Below are positions 16,552-24,586 of a stretch of DNA of 38,185 bases, piece after piece. Numbering within the stretch: position 1 is the first letter of the stretch; every line of letters begins with the position of its first letter. Source of the DNA: Lachnospiraceae bacterium (GTDB lineage Bacteria; Bacillota; Clostridia; Lachnospirales; Lachnospiraceae); assembly GCA_021201095.1 (NCBI GenBank), contig JAJQFO010000255.1, positions 1 through 38,185 of the forward strand, given 5' to 3'. The translations under genes and the position numbers were made by a program. The notes under the pieces were generated by a model. It saw only the letters and a list, made by a program, of their open reading frames with translations. It did no database searches and was not told the origin of the DNA.

Positions 16552-16575
16552 ATTGACTGATAAAGAGAGAATGAT

Positions 16576-18909
16576 ATGGGAGACATCATCAGAAATCTGC
16601 CGGTGATCCCGCTGCGCGCTCTGACTGTATTTCCGTCCATGATATTAAGCTTTGATATCAGCCGGGAAAAGTCCATCCGCGCGATTGAGGGAGCAATGAC
16701 CGCAGATCAGACAATCTTTTTAGTGACGCAGAAAAACCCGGATGAAAACGATCCGGGTTTACCGTCTTTATATGAAGTCGGCGTGGCCGCGAAGATTCTG
16801 AATGTCGCGAAGCTGCCGAAAAATGTCATACGCGTGCGTGTGGAAGGGCTCACCCGTGCCCGTCTGGTTTCTGCATCAGACGAAAATGGAATCCTGTTTG
16901 CCAGGATTCAGACGATTGATGAAGTCCCGGCAGAATTGGATGCGGTCGAGGAAGAAGCTATGGCGCGGGGGCTGAAAGATCTGCTGGCACGGTACGGGCA
17001 GGTGAATCAGAAATTCGGCAAAGAGCTGCTGCGGGGACTTCAGGAGATTCGCAGCCTTGAAAAACTGATCCTGACGACCTGTGTACATCTTCCTGTACGT
17101 TATGAGGAACGGCAGAAGCTTCTGGAAACGGATGAGATGATAGAGCGCTACAATCTGCTGACTACGCTGCTCGCGCGGGAGATTGAAATTATCCAGGTAC
17201 AGAATGAGATCCAGCAGAAGGTAAAGGAGCGGGTGGACAAAAACCAGCGGGAGTATGTCCTCCGTGAGCAGATCCGCGTCATTCAGGAGGAATTGGGCGA
17301 GGACACGCTTCTCTCAGATGTGCGGCATTATCAGGAGGCCGCCGGGAAGCTTTTGGCACCGGATGCGGTCAAAGAGAAAATATGTAAGGAAGCGGAACGC
17401 CTGAAAAGCATCGGCATGAATTCCGCTGAAAATTCGGTCGTGCGCGGATACGTGGAGACGCTGCTGGAAATCCCGTGGGAGAAGGCTTCCACTGACAATC
17501 ACGACTTAAAAAACGCCCGGAAAATACTGGATCAGGATCATTACGGACTGGAGAAGGTGAAGGAGCGCGTGCTGGAGTTTCTGGCGGTGCGCTGTCTGAC
17601 GGAAAAGGGCGACAGTCCGATTATCTGTCTTGTGGGACCTCCCGGGACGGGGAAATCTTCGATCGCACAGTCGATCGCGCGTGCGCTTGATAAGAAATTT
17701 GTGCGGATCAGCCTGGGAGGCGTCCGGGACGAGGCGGAGATCCGCGGACACCGGCGCACCTATGTAGGAGCCATGCCCGGACGGATTGTGGACGGACTGC
17801 GGCAGGCCGGGGTCAAAAATCCGCTGATGCTGCTGGACGAGATCGACAAGGTGAGCAGCGACTACAAGGGGGATCCATCCTCCGCACTGCTGGAGGTGCT
17901 TGATTCTGAGCAGAACAGTCACTTCCGGGATAACTATGTCGAGCTGCCGGTCGACCTTTCAGAGATCCTTTTTATTGCTACTGCGAATGACGTGCATACG
18001 ATTCCACGTCCTCTGCTGGACCGTATGGAACTCATAGAAGTGACGAGCTATACTGCAAATGAAAAATTTCATATAGCAAAAGAGCACCTGATGAAAAAGC
18101 AGCTCTCGCACAATGGACTCAAAAAGGGACAGCTTACGATCTCCAAATCGGCGATGACGGCCATCATTGAAGGCTACACCCGGGAGGCCGGCGTCCGGCA
18201 GCTGGAGCGCAGGCTTGGAGAAATCTGCAGAAAAGCGGCCAGAGAGATTCTGGAGGATGGCGTCTCTTCTGTAAAAGTGACCGGGCGCAATCTGGAAAAA
18301 TACCTTGGAAAACGGCACAGCACGATCCTGAAGCGCAACGCAAAGAATGACATTGGCATCGTGCGCGGCCTGGCGTGGACCAGTGTGGGCGGCGACACCC
18401 TGCAGATCGAGGTAAACACCATGCCCGGCAAGGGAGAGTTCCTGCTGACCGGCCAGTTGGGCGATGTGATGAAGGAATCGGCCCGTACGGCGATCAGCTA
18501 TGTGCGTTCTCTGGGCGAGGAGTATGAAATCGATCCGGAATTCTTCACGAAGAACGATATTCACATCCACATTCCAGAGGGCGCGGTGCCCAAGGATGGC
18601 CCATCCGCCGGCATCACGATGGCGGTGGCGATCCTCTCCGCGATTACGAAAATTCCGGTCCGCGCCGATGTGGCAATGACCGGCGAAATCACGCTCCGGG
18701 GCAGGGTGCTGCCGATCGGAGGCCTCAAGGAAAAGCTGTTGGCAGCCAAACAGGCCGGTATCACGACCGTGATCGTTCCCTCGGAGAATAAGCCTGACAT
18801 CGAAGAGATTACTGCTGAAATCACAGATGGACTGAACCTTGTATACGCGGCTTCCATGCCGGATGTGCTGAAGACGGCACTTGCGGCGAACCATGCTGCA
18901 TCTGCTTAA
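16576..18909 (+). CDS. lon: Endopeptidase La (Lon protease)
   Basis: ATP-dependent protease for misfolded and regulatory proteins. The N-terminal substrate-binding domain spans roughly 1-205, followed by a coiled-coil arm. The AAA+ module has Walker A GPPGTGKS (354-361) and Walker B LMLLDEIDK. The C-terminal Ser/Lys-dyad protease domain has Ser677 in PKDGPSAGI and Lys720 in GGLKEKLLAAK. 777 residues fits LonA. Start ATG 16576 follows AGAGAG. It ends the quality-control block; an array of degenerate repeats separates it from engB. Confidence 0.98.
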   Translation: MGDIIRNLPVIPLRALTVFPSMILSFDISREKSIRAIEGAMTADQTIFLVTQKNPDENDPGLPSLYEVGVAAKILNVAKLPKNVIRVRVEGLTRARLVSASDENGILFARIQTIDEVPAELDAVEEEAMARGLKDLLARYGQVNQKFGKELLRGLQEIRSLEKLILTTCVHLPVRYEERQKLLETDEMIERYNLLTTLLAREIEIIQVQNEIQQKVKERVDKNQREYVLREQIRVIQEELGEDTLLSDVRHYQEAAGKLLAPDAVKEKICKEAERLKSIGMNSAENSVVRGYVETLLEIPWEKASTDNHDLKNARKILDQDHYGLEKVKERVLEFLAVRCLTEKGDSPIICLVGPPGTGKSSIAQSIARALDKKFVRISLGGVRDEAEIRGHRRTYVGAMPGRIVDGLRQAGVKNPLMLLDEIDKVSSDYKGDPSSALLEVLDSEQNSHFRDNYVELPVDLSEILFIATANDVHTIPRPLLDRMELIEVTSYTANEKFHIAKEHLMKKQLSHNGLKKGQLTISKSAMTAIIEGYTREAGVRQLERRLGEICRKAAREILEDGVSSVKVTGRNLEKYLGKRHSTILKRNAKNDIGIVRGLAWTSVGGDTLQIEVNTMPGKGEFLLTGQLGDVMKESARTAISYVRSLGEEYEIDPEFFTKNDIHIHIPEGAVPKDGPSAGITMAVAILSAITKIPVRADVAMTGEITLRGRVLPIGGLKEKLLAAKQAGITTVIVPSENKPDIEEITAEITDGLNLVYAASMPDVLKTALAANHAASA

Positions 18910-19085
18910 GACTGTTCTTACGGCGGCAGGTCATGTCGCTGATTCTTAAGGTGTCTATGCGGCGGAAAATTATGTAATGGGTTCTTAAAGACCGCATATT
19001 CAGTGGCAAGCTATGAAATGGGTTCTTAAGACAATATATGCGGTGACAGCCTTGTTACATTTGCATAAGACTGCAAATGCAGTAA
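18908..19085 (+). repeat. Degenerate tandem repeat between lon and engB
   Basis: About four diverged units of roughly 40 bp sharing a TTCTTAAGAC core and a TATGCGGYGR-type segment (best seen at 18980-19020 and 19018-19052, both starting ATGGGTTCTTAA). No coding signal; the open frame into engB from 19013 is noncanonical. Confidence 0.5.
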
Positions 19086-19111
19086 TTAGAATGCTGCACA
19101 GGGGAAATCAT

Positions 19112-19702
19112 ATGATTATTAAAGAAGCAAGCCTTGAGACGGTATGCGGGATTACAAGCAGACTTCCGGAAAATGATAAATGTGAGGTGGCGTTTGCCGG
19201 AAAGTCCAACGTAGGCAAATCCTCCCTGATCAACACGCTGCTGAACCGGAAATCCCTGGCCCGTACCAGCGCACAGCCGGGGAAGACGCAGACGATTAAT
19301 TTTTATAACGTCAACGATCTTCTGTATCTGGTGGATCTCCCAGGGTATGGATATGCGAAGGTTCCCCAGTCGGAAAAAGAAAAATGGGGAAAAATGATTG
19401 AACGGTATCTGCACACCTCCAGGCAGCTGAAAGCAGTTTTCCTGCTGATTGATATCCGGCACGAGCCTGGGGCCAACGACCGCACCATGTATGAGTGGAT
19501 CTGCAGCAACGGCTATGAACCCATCATACTGGCGACCAAGCTGGACAAGATCAAACGCAGCCAGGTACAACACCAGATGAAGCTTCTGCGTGAAGGCCTG
19601 AGCCTTCGCCCCGGCACGGAGATCATTCCTTTTTCCTCCCAGACACGTCAGGGACGAGACGAAACGTGGGCGGAGATTGAAAAAATCTGTTTAATCGAAT
19701 AG
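19112..19702 (+). CDS. engB: Ribosome biogenesis GTP-binding protein YihA/YsxC (EngB)
   Basis: Small essential GTPase for late 50S subunit assembly. G1 GKSNVGKS (30-37), the G2 threonine in GKTQTINFY, G3 DLPGYG, G4 TKLDK and G5-like PFSS are all intact. I start at ATG 19112 (MIIKEASLE), preceded by AGGGGA, giving 196 residues as in other Firmicutes. The upstream 33 codons to 19013 translate the tandem repeat and have no support. lon-engB adjacency is common in Firmicutes. Confidence 0.95.
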   Translation: MIIKEASLETVCGITSRLPENDKCEVAFAGKSNVGKSSLINTLLNRKSLARTSAQPGKTQTINFYNVNDLLYLVDLPGYGYAKVPQSEKEKWGKMIERYLHTSRQLKAVFLLIDIRHEPGANDRTMYEWICSNGYEPIILATKLDKIKRSQVQHQMKLLREGLSLRPGTEIIPFSSQTRQGRDETWAEIEKICLIE

Positions 19703-20029
19703 GAGGCGGCTTGCCGGCTCCTACTTGTCCGCGCGGTTGCTGTGTGCCAGTGGCACACGTTTAGCCCTCGCCGGGTAGTGCCCCAATCTCTGATTGTGGG
19801 GCGCGGGCATCCCACGCTTCGCATGGGATATTCAACGACCGAAGCGGAGCGTAGATGGGTGCGGCTTTAGCCGCAAAACACCCTCGCCGGGTGGCATCCC
19901 ACGCTTCGCATGGGATATGCCTTGCCCGGTTCTGCTTTTTAATCAGACAGGGGAGGAACCTTCTCCCCTGTCCGCTGCGCGAGCCGGGTGCGGCTTCAGC
20001 CGCAAAAATTCCTTACCCGGCTCTGCGCA
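19703..20029. repeat. Mosaic palindrome repeat, copy R4
   Basis: Noncoding region after engB. The first 150 bp are the reverse complement of R5 (26730-26945): an AGGAGGCGGCTTGCCGGCTCCT word, GTGTGCC-AGT-GGCACAC, CCCAATC-TCT-GATTGTGGGG, CCCACGC-TTC-GCATGGG and a CGACCGAAGCGGAGCGTAG word. The CCCACGC word then recurs near 19898-19915, and TGCGGCT-TTA-GCCGCA near 19860. Ends at the shared terminator of engB and rpsT. Confidence 0.8.
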
Positions 20030-20030
20030 T

Positions 20031-20085
20031 AAAAAAACCCCCCGCTGCCGATAAGAGGGTATCAACAGCGGGGGTAATTTTTGTT
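20031..20085. terminator. Bidirectional terminator between engB and rpsT
   Basis: CCCCCGCTG (20039-20047) pairs with CAGCGGGGG (20066-20074). An A7 run on the left gives a T run on the minus strand for rpsT, and TAATTTTTGTTTTT on the right serves the plus strand. Confidence 0.8.
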
Positions 20086-20177
20086 TTTACTTTTACGTGT
20101 TATAATCTGTAACCATCCGGCAACATCACGGATGTGGGGAATTGTCCCGGACAGCTGCGATTATTCTATAGGAATCA

Positions 20178-20441
20178 TTAAGCCATCGCGTTGACTGCCT
20201 TGGCCAGACGAGAGACTTTTCTCGCAGCGTTGTTCTTATGATAAACGCCTTTTGTAGCGGCCTTATCAATTGTAGATGTAGCAGCAAGAAGAGCTTCCTG
20301 GGCAGCTGCCTTGTCATTTGCAGCAACAGCCGTCTCAACCTTTTTGATCGCGGTCTTTACAGAAGACTTGATGGATTTATTTCTGTCATGTTTCTTCTGA
20401 GAAACGAGAATCCTTTTCTTCGCAGATTTAATATTAGCCAA
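20178..20441 (-). CDS. rpsT: 30S ribosomal protein S20
   Basis: Primary 16S rRNA-binding protein of the small subunit. 87 residues, Lys/Ala-rich, with the canonical [11 protein letters not shown]-terminus and helices ending in [11 protein letters not shown]. The start is TTG at 20441 (minus strand), chosen because GGGAGGTG lies six bases upstream and the protein then begins exactly as S20 does elsewhere; the ATG 24 bases further upstream would add eight unrelated residues and cover that RBS. TTG starts for S20 are well known and tied to its autoregulation. It is flanked by its own promoter and a bidirectional terminator. Confidence 0.97.
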   Translation of the reverse strand: MANIKSAKKRILVSQKKHDRNKSIKSSVKTAIKKVETAVAANDKAAAQEALLAATSTIDKAATKGVYHKNNAARKVSRLAKAVNAMA

Positions 20442-20513
20442 TGTGAACACCTCCCAACTTTTCAAGAATACAGGTTGCTTAAAACGGACACGGTCGTTTT
20501 ACACACATGCTTT

Positions 20514-20542
20514 ATCTTAGCCCAAACAAGGGTCTCTGTCAA
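20514..20542 (-). promoter_or_regulatory. Sigma-A promoter of rpsT
   Basis: On the minus strand: TTGACA (20542-20537), 17-bp spacer, TAAGAT (20519-20514). It leaves a leader of about 65 nt in which ACGACCGTGTCCGT can fold. Confidence 0.75.
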
Positions 20543-20599
20543 GAAAAATTTTCATATCATTGACAGGAAAAGGACAAGCGTGTAAAATCAAATTATTGT

Positions 20600-20645
20600 T
20601 CACATCAGTAGAGGAAGAAGTACCGTAAAATTGTTCATGATGTGA
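20600..20645 (+). promoter_or_regulatory. Inverted repeat upstream of the sulfhydrylase gene
   Basis: TCACATCA (20600-20607) and TGATGTGA (20638-20645) are perfect 8-bp complements, both preceded by TTGTTCA-like bases. They could be paired operator half-sites or a hairpin. It lies between rpsT and copy B of the three-hairpin element. Confidence 0.35.
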
Positions 20646-20656
20646 CCTGTAGCATA

Positions 20657-20748
20657 ATTATGAGAAGAAAACCGCTTCTTATAATGCTCCAGAATCTGGC
20701 GATTCCGTCGCTAACTTATCGGGTGAAAACTCTCCTTCCGATAAGTTA
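20657..20748 (+). repeat. Three-hairpin element, copy B
   Basis: A 92-bp copy. Stem 1 is ATTATGAGAAG/CTTCTTATAAT (one G-T pair where copy C has G-C), stem 2 has one mismatch, and stem 3 TAACTTATCGG/CCGATAAGTTA (20712-20722, 20738-20748) is identical to copy A. The distal loop is 12 bases shorter than in A and C. It lies 67 bp before the sulfhydrylase start and would be in its leader. Confidence 0.88.
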
Positions 20749-20815
20749 AATCAGGGAAAACACAGCTGCGCGAGGATACCAGACAGCTGCGAAAAACAGG
20801 AAGAGAGGACTTAAA

Positions 20816-22099
20816 ATGAGCGATTACAGAATTGGCACGCGCTGCGTGCAGGGCGGCTACACACCGGGCAATGGGGAGCCGCGTCAGATCCCGATTGTGC
20901 AGTCTACGACATTTCGTTACGCGACCAGCGAGGATATGGGGAAGCTGTTTGACCTGGAGGCGAGCGGTTATTTTTATACGCGTCTGCAGAATCCGACCAA
21001 TGATCACGTGGCAGCGAAGATCACGGAGATGGAAGGCGGCACTGCCGGAATGCTGACCTCCTCCGGGCAGGCGGCAAACTTTTTCGCACTGTTTAACATC
21101 TGCGAGTGCGGCGACCATATTGTTTCTTCTTCCTCCATCTACGGAGGGACGTTTAATCTGATTTCCGTGACGATGGCCAAGATGGGGATTACGGCGACCT
21201 TTGTCAGCCCGGACGCAAGTGAGGAGGAGCTGAACGCGGCCTTTCAGCCGAATACAAAGGCGGTTTTTGGAGAGACCATCGCAAATCCGGCACTGACGGT
21301 GCTGGATATTGAAAAATTTGCAAAAGTGGCTCATGAGCATGGCGTGCCGCTGATTGTGGATAACACCTTCCCGACGCCGGTCAACTGTCGTCCGTTCGAG
21401 TGGGGAGCGGATATTGTCACACATTCGACGACAAAATACATGGACGGCCACGGAGCGGCTGTGGGCGGAGCGATTATCGATCATGGTGTCTTTGACTGGA
21501 TGGCTCACGCGGAGAAATTTCCCGGACTGTGTACACCGGATGAGAGCTACCACGGCATTACCTATGCGGAAAAGTTTGGCAAAGAAGGCGCGTTTATCAC
21601 CAAATGCACCTCTCAGCTGATGCGCGACTTCGGCTCCATACAGTCTCCGCAGAACGCATTCCTGCTGAATCTTGGACTGGAATCCCTGCATGTGCGTATG
21701 CCGAAGCACGTGGAAAACGGACAGGCTGTCGCGGAATTCCTCTATAATCACCCGAAGGTGGCGTATGTGAATTATTCCGGGCTTCCGACCGACAAATATT
21801 ATGAGATTGCACAGAAATATCTGCCGAACGGCGGCTGCGGCATCGTCTCCTTCGGCCTGAAGGGCGGCAGGGAGGCAGCATCGATCTTTATGCGCGAGCT
21901 GAAGCTGGGGGCGATCGAGACCCATGTGGCGGACGCGCGGACCTGCTGTCTGAATCCGGCGACCTCCACTCACCGCCAGATGAATGATGAGCAGCTGGCC
22001 GAGGCAGGTGTACCGGCAGAGCTGATCCGCATCAGCCTGGGGCTGGAGGACAAGGAGGATCTGATCGCGGATATCGCGAATGCATTAGATGCGATCTGA
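20816..22099 (+). CDS. metY: O-acetylhomoserine sulfhydrylase (Cys/Met metabolism PLP enzyme)
   Basis: PLP enzyme that makes homocysteine from O-acetylhomoserine and sulfide in direct methionine biosynthesis. Fold-type I gamma-family motifs: YTRLQNPTND, SSGQAANF, GGTFNL, VDNTFPTP, and HSTTKYMDGHG with Lys207 as the Schiff-base lysine; the late LNPATSTHRQM segment is also typical. 427 residues and the internal insertion after the PLP lysine (EKFPGLCTPDESYHG) fit the MetY group better than cystathionine gamma-synthase (about 380). GAGAGG precedes the ATG. A related C-S lyase lies at 25483. No SAM riboswitch or T-box is recognisable upstream. Confidence 0.93.
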   Translation: MSDYRIGTRCVQGGYTPGNGEPRQIPIVQSTTFRYATSEDMGKLFDLEASGYFYTRLQNPTNDHVAAKITEMEGGTAGMLTSSGQAANFFALFNICECGDHIVSSSSIYGGTFNLISVTMAKMGITATFVSPDASEEELNAAFQPNTKAVFGETIANPALTVLDIEKFAKVAHEHGVPLIVDNTFPTPVNCRPFEWGADIVTHSTTKYMDGHGAAVGGAIIDHGVFDWMAHAEKFPGLCTPDESYHGITYAEKFGKEGAFITKCTSQLMRDFGSIQSPQNAFLLNLGLESLHVRMPKHVENGQAVAEFLYNHPKVAYVNYSGLPTDKYYEIAQKYLPNGGCGIVSFGLKGGREAASIFMRELKLGAIETHVADARTCCLNPATSTHRQMNDEQLAEAGVPAELIRISLGLEDKEDLIADIANALDAI

Positions 22100-22139
22100 T
22101 ACCCCCCCTTAAGTGAACGGTTTTGAGATATGGTAGAAT

Positions 22140-22173
22140 AAGTGTCGGTCTTTTGGCTGGCACTTCTTTTTTT
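22140..22173 (+). terminator. Terminator of the sulfhydrylase gene
   Basis: AAGTGTCGG (22140-22148) pairs with CTGGCACTT (22157-22165) using two wobble pairs, followed by seven T residues. Confidence 0.75.
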
Positions 22174-22207
22174 CATGTCAAAAAATCTCTGGAGAGAGTG
22201 TTATTTT

Positions 22208-22227
22208 TGTACTTTGAAAACTGAATA
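22208..22227 (+). promoter_or_regulatory. rRNA-like boxA sequence in the pcfJ-like leader
   Basis: TTTGAAAACTGAAT within this site matches the boxA/spacer sequence found ahead of 23S rRNA in Firmicutes, where NusB-NusE assemble for antitermination. Here no rRNA gene follows; it stands about 200 bp before a long protein gene. The role is inferred from resemblance. Confidence 0.5.
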
Positions 22228-22334
22228 AGGAAAGAGAAACGATCACAACAGGAAAAGTGTAAGATAATGATTGTCAATATGCAAAACCAAGCTATGCATC
22301 CTAAAACGTTGCAGGACACATAACATCACAAGCG

Positions 22335-22408
22335 ATATGGAACCTGAAGTGGAGAGCCGCGCATGCAAAATCACGCTGAGGCGTGATGGCGAGGCCTGCG
22401 TTCCATGT
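22335..22408 (+). ncRNA. Candidate structured leader RNA of the pcfJ-like gene
   Basis: A 9-bp closing helix (ATATGGAAC at 22335-22343 with GTTCCATGT at 22400-22408, one wobble) encloses a 7-bp hairpin ATCACGC-TGAG-GCGTGAT (22370-22387) extended by GCC/GGC. The helix ends two bases before the AAGGAGG Shine-Dalgarno region. I recognise no known riboswitch class. It could control translation of the downstream gene. Confidence 0.45.
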
Positions 22409-22425
22409 AAAGGAGGATCGTGGAT

Positions 22426-24315
22426 ATGGATATTGTAAATAAACATCATCATATGTTTCTCAAAAAAGGGCTGGGTCTTTATTGCTCCAAGTGCGGAAAA
22501 GCCGTCATGCCGGATGAATACAGCAGGAAGCTTCATGCGTCTGCCTGCAAATTTGACGGGAGTGAAGATATTACTGCGATTATTCAGGAGGGCGCCTATT
22601 ATGCGTATTCCTTTCGGTTGGAGGATGGAAAACTGGTCTTTCTTGTTTCGAAGCTGATGCTGAGACCCCGGAACGGGGCTGAGGATCAGTTTCGCGGGAG
22701 CATCTGGAAGGAAATCTTTCGCGCTTCCTTTTCCAAAAACAGCCATGAAATTGAGGAGGAAGGTCTTTACAATGTAGATGTCTGGATGAAAAAGTTTATC
22801 GAACAGCATCACATGGCCTGTCTGCAGCCGGAGCGGGGAATTCGGGTCATTCATCAATATTTTCCGGAAATTATGTATGTGCAGAGCTTTGGGATGTTTC
22901 TGGATACCTACCGCCAGAGGGGATATTCCCGGAAGGAATATGATGTCCGCCGGGAGCTGGAAGCGCCGCTGGATGAAACCGTGTGCGAGATTATCCGTGA
23001 GAGCAGGGATGTCAATATTTTAGCGGTTACTGAATTTGAAAAAGAAGGAGAACTGTTTCTGGTGATGGATCTGGGATGGCTGCCTGCAAGGATTATTATT
23101 ACAAAGGATTTCCTGGTATCACGGGAGTCATACCTGGATCTCTCTTTTTTGGAGGGACCGGAAAAAAGCTTGTATGGCGGTCTTAAGGAGGACGGCAAAA
23201 AACTGGAGATTCTGGAATATCCATATGGCGGAATTCTGGAACGTTTTGCGGAAAAATATCCGTCTTTTATGCTTTCAGAATATGAAAAAGGCGGCGGGGA
23301 AAATCCTCTGGTACCGATGCTTTCTCCGATGTATAGTCATGCTCTGGAGCTTTTATCAAAAGCAGGCCTTGGCAAAATCTGCGGTTTCTATCGTTTATTA
23401 AAGGATCAGACCTGGTTTCATGCCCAGGAAACAGATATCCGCAGGATGCTGGGATTGCCGGTGAAGGTTTTAAAACGTCTCCAGTATCAGTCAGGGGAGG
23501 AATTTGTCCGTATGCTGCCCAGATATGCGGAGATTTATGCGAAAAAGCCGCAGTTTCTGCAGATGGAACAGTTTACCGCTGCTTATAATGATATGCTGCG
23601 ATACAACGATGTCTGTCACGACGGAAAAGGATATACCTGGCAGGGAATCAATGGCGTCGCGAAATGGTCTGATCAGGAAATCCTGCGGACACTCCGGTAT
23701 CTTTCCGGATTTTCCGGATCGGGAGCTTATGTTACGTACAGAGACTATCTGCAGATGTGCCGGCGAATTCAAAACTATCCGGACGGACGATTTCCGAAGA
23801 ATCTGAGGGTGGCACATGATCATGTGCTTCAGTTATACCAAATCCAGGAGGATGAATATCGAAACAGACAATTCATGGCGGCTGTGGCAAAAGAAGAATA
23901 CGCGCAGCTTGCCACGGATTCAGAAGAAAAATCAGAGGAGCCCTATGAGGTGCTTACACCTTCTGGTATGTGGGATCTGGTGAAAGAGTCGGAGAAGCTG
24001 CATCATTGTGTCCGTATGTACACGGAAGTGGTAACACAGGGGAGAACTTACATCTTGTTTTTGCGCCGAAGGGAAGAGCATGACAGACCATTTGCCACAA
24101 TGGAGGTCCTTCCGTCCAGGGCTGCGTCCAGCAGAAACGGCGGGAGCACGAAACCGACCCTTATTCAGCTCAAAGCCGTCAATAATACGAAGGCACCGGC
24201 GGATGCACAGAGGTTTGTCTGCCGATGGGCCAGTGAAAAAGGGGTGCGGATTGATACCAGGGACATAGACGCGAGGATTGTGGGCGGCTGCGAAGCCGCC
24301 CATCCGGCTGCGTAG
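22426..24315 (+). CDS. PcfJ-like protein
   Basis: A 629-residue protein of the PcfJ-like family, named after a gene of the conjugative plasmid pCF10 but widespread in Clostridia; the biochemical role is not known to me. The C-terminal family region carries LWDLVKESEKLHHCVRMY-type sequence with His526-His527-Cys528, followed by FLRRREEHDRPFATMEV and QLKAVNNTKAP. The N-terminus has C20-x2-C23...H37-x3-C41, a possible zinc site. ATG 22426 lies nine bases after AGGAGG; GTG at 22420 is too close. The last codons (IVGGCEAAHPAA) are encoded by a GC hairpin, GGGCGGCT-GCGA-AGCCGCCC. No conjugation genes are nearby. Confidence 0.8.
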   Translation: MDIVNKHHHMFLKKGLGLYCSKCGKAVMPDEYSRKLHASACKFDGSEDITAIIQEGAYYAYSFRLEDGKLVFLVSKLMLRPRNGAEDQFRGSIWKEIFRASFSKNSHEIEEEGLYNVDVWMKKFIEQHHMACLQPERGIRVIHQYFPEIMYVQSFGMFLDTYRQRGYSRKEYDVRRELEAPLDETVCEIIRESRDVNILAVTEFEKEGELFLVMDLGWLPARIIITKDFLVSRESYLDLSFLEGPEKSLYGGLKEDGKKLEILEYPYGGILERFAEKYPSFMLSEYEKGGGENPLVPMLSPMYSHALELLSKAGLGKICGFYRLLKDQTWFHAQETDIRRMLGLPVKVLKRLQYQSGEEFVRMLPRYAEIYAKKPQFLQMEQFTAAYNDMLRYNDVCHDGKGYTWQGINGVAKWSDQEILRTLRYLSGFSGSGAYVTYRDYLQMCRRIQNYPDGRFPKNLRVAHDHVLQLYQIQEDEYRNRQFMAAVAKEEYAQLATDSEEKSEEPYEVLTPSGMWDLVKESEKLHHCVRMYTEVVTQGRTYILFLRRREEHDRPFATMEVLPSRAASSRNGGSTKPTLIQLKAVNNTKAPADAQRFVCRWASEKGVRIDTRDIDARIVGGCEAAHPAA

Positions 24316-24432
24316 GTAAGAGAGGAAACGGATTTCATCTGATTGCGTGCAGAACCTGAGCACCTGTTGCCTGCTGCGGGGGCTCAGGCCGGATTGGACG
24401 TGCAGAGGCTGCCTTCGACTTGATTTTTTAGA

Positions 24433-24461
24433 TTGCCTAATTCTTCCAAACGTTGTATAGT
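24433..24461 (+). promoter_or_regulatory. Promoter of the DUF3737 gene
   Basis: TTGCCT (24433-24438), 17-bp spacer, TATAGT (24456-24461). A GGGGAA-A-TTCCCC palindrome lies downstream at 24551-24563, before the Shine-Dalgarno. Confidence 0.6.
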
Positions 24462-24586
24462 ATGGGGCGGGATATAGAAATACCCCACCCTCGATGCGCA
24501 GAACCAGACGAGGTATCTGGCGGCCTTATGCCGTGTTCGCGCGGGGAAGGGGGGAAATTCCCCATCTAACCTGGGAGGTAAATGTT

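Noticed and set aside
14270-16575. CtsR or HrcA (CIRCE) operators for clpP, clpX or lon
   Set aside because: Neither tandem GGTCAAA heptads nor the TTAGCACTC/GAGTGCTAA pair is found.
20443-20815. SAM riboswitch or T-box before the sulfhydrylase gene
   Set aside because: No conserved core of either class is present; the region holds the rpsT promoter, an inverted repeat and the three-hairpin element.
22208-22227. Start of an rRNA operon spacer
   Set aside because: Only the boxA-like sequence matches; no 16S, 23S or tRNA sequence is nearby.
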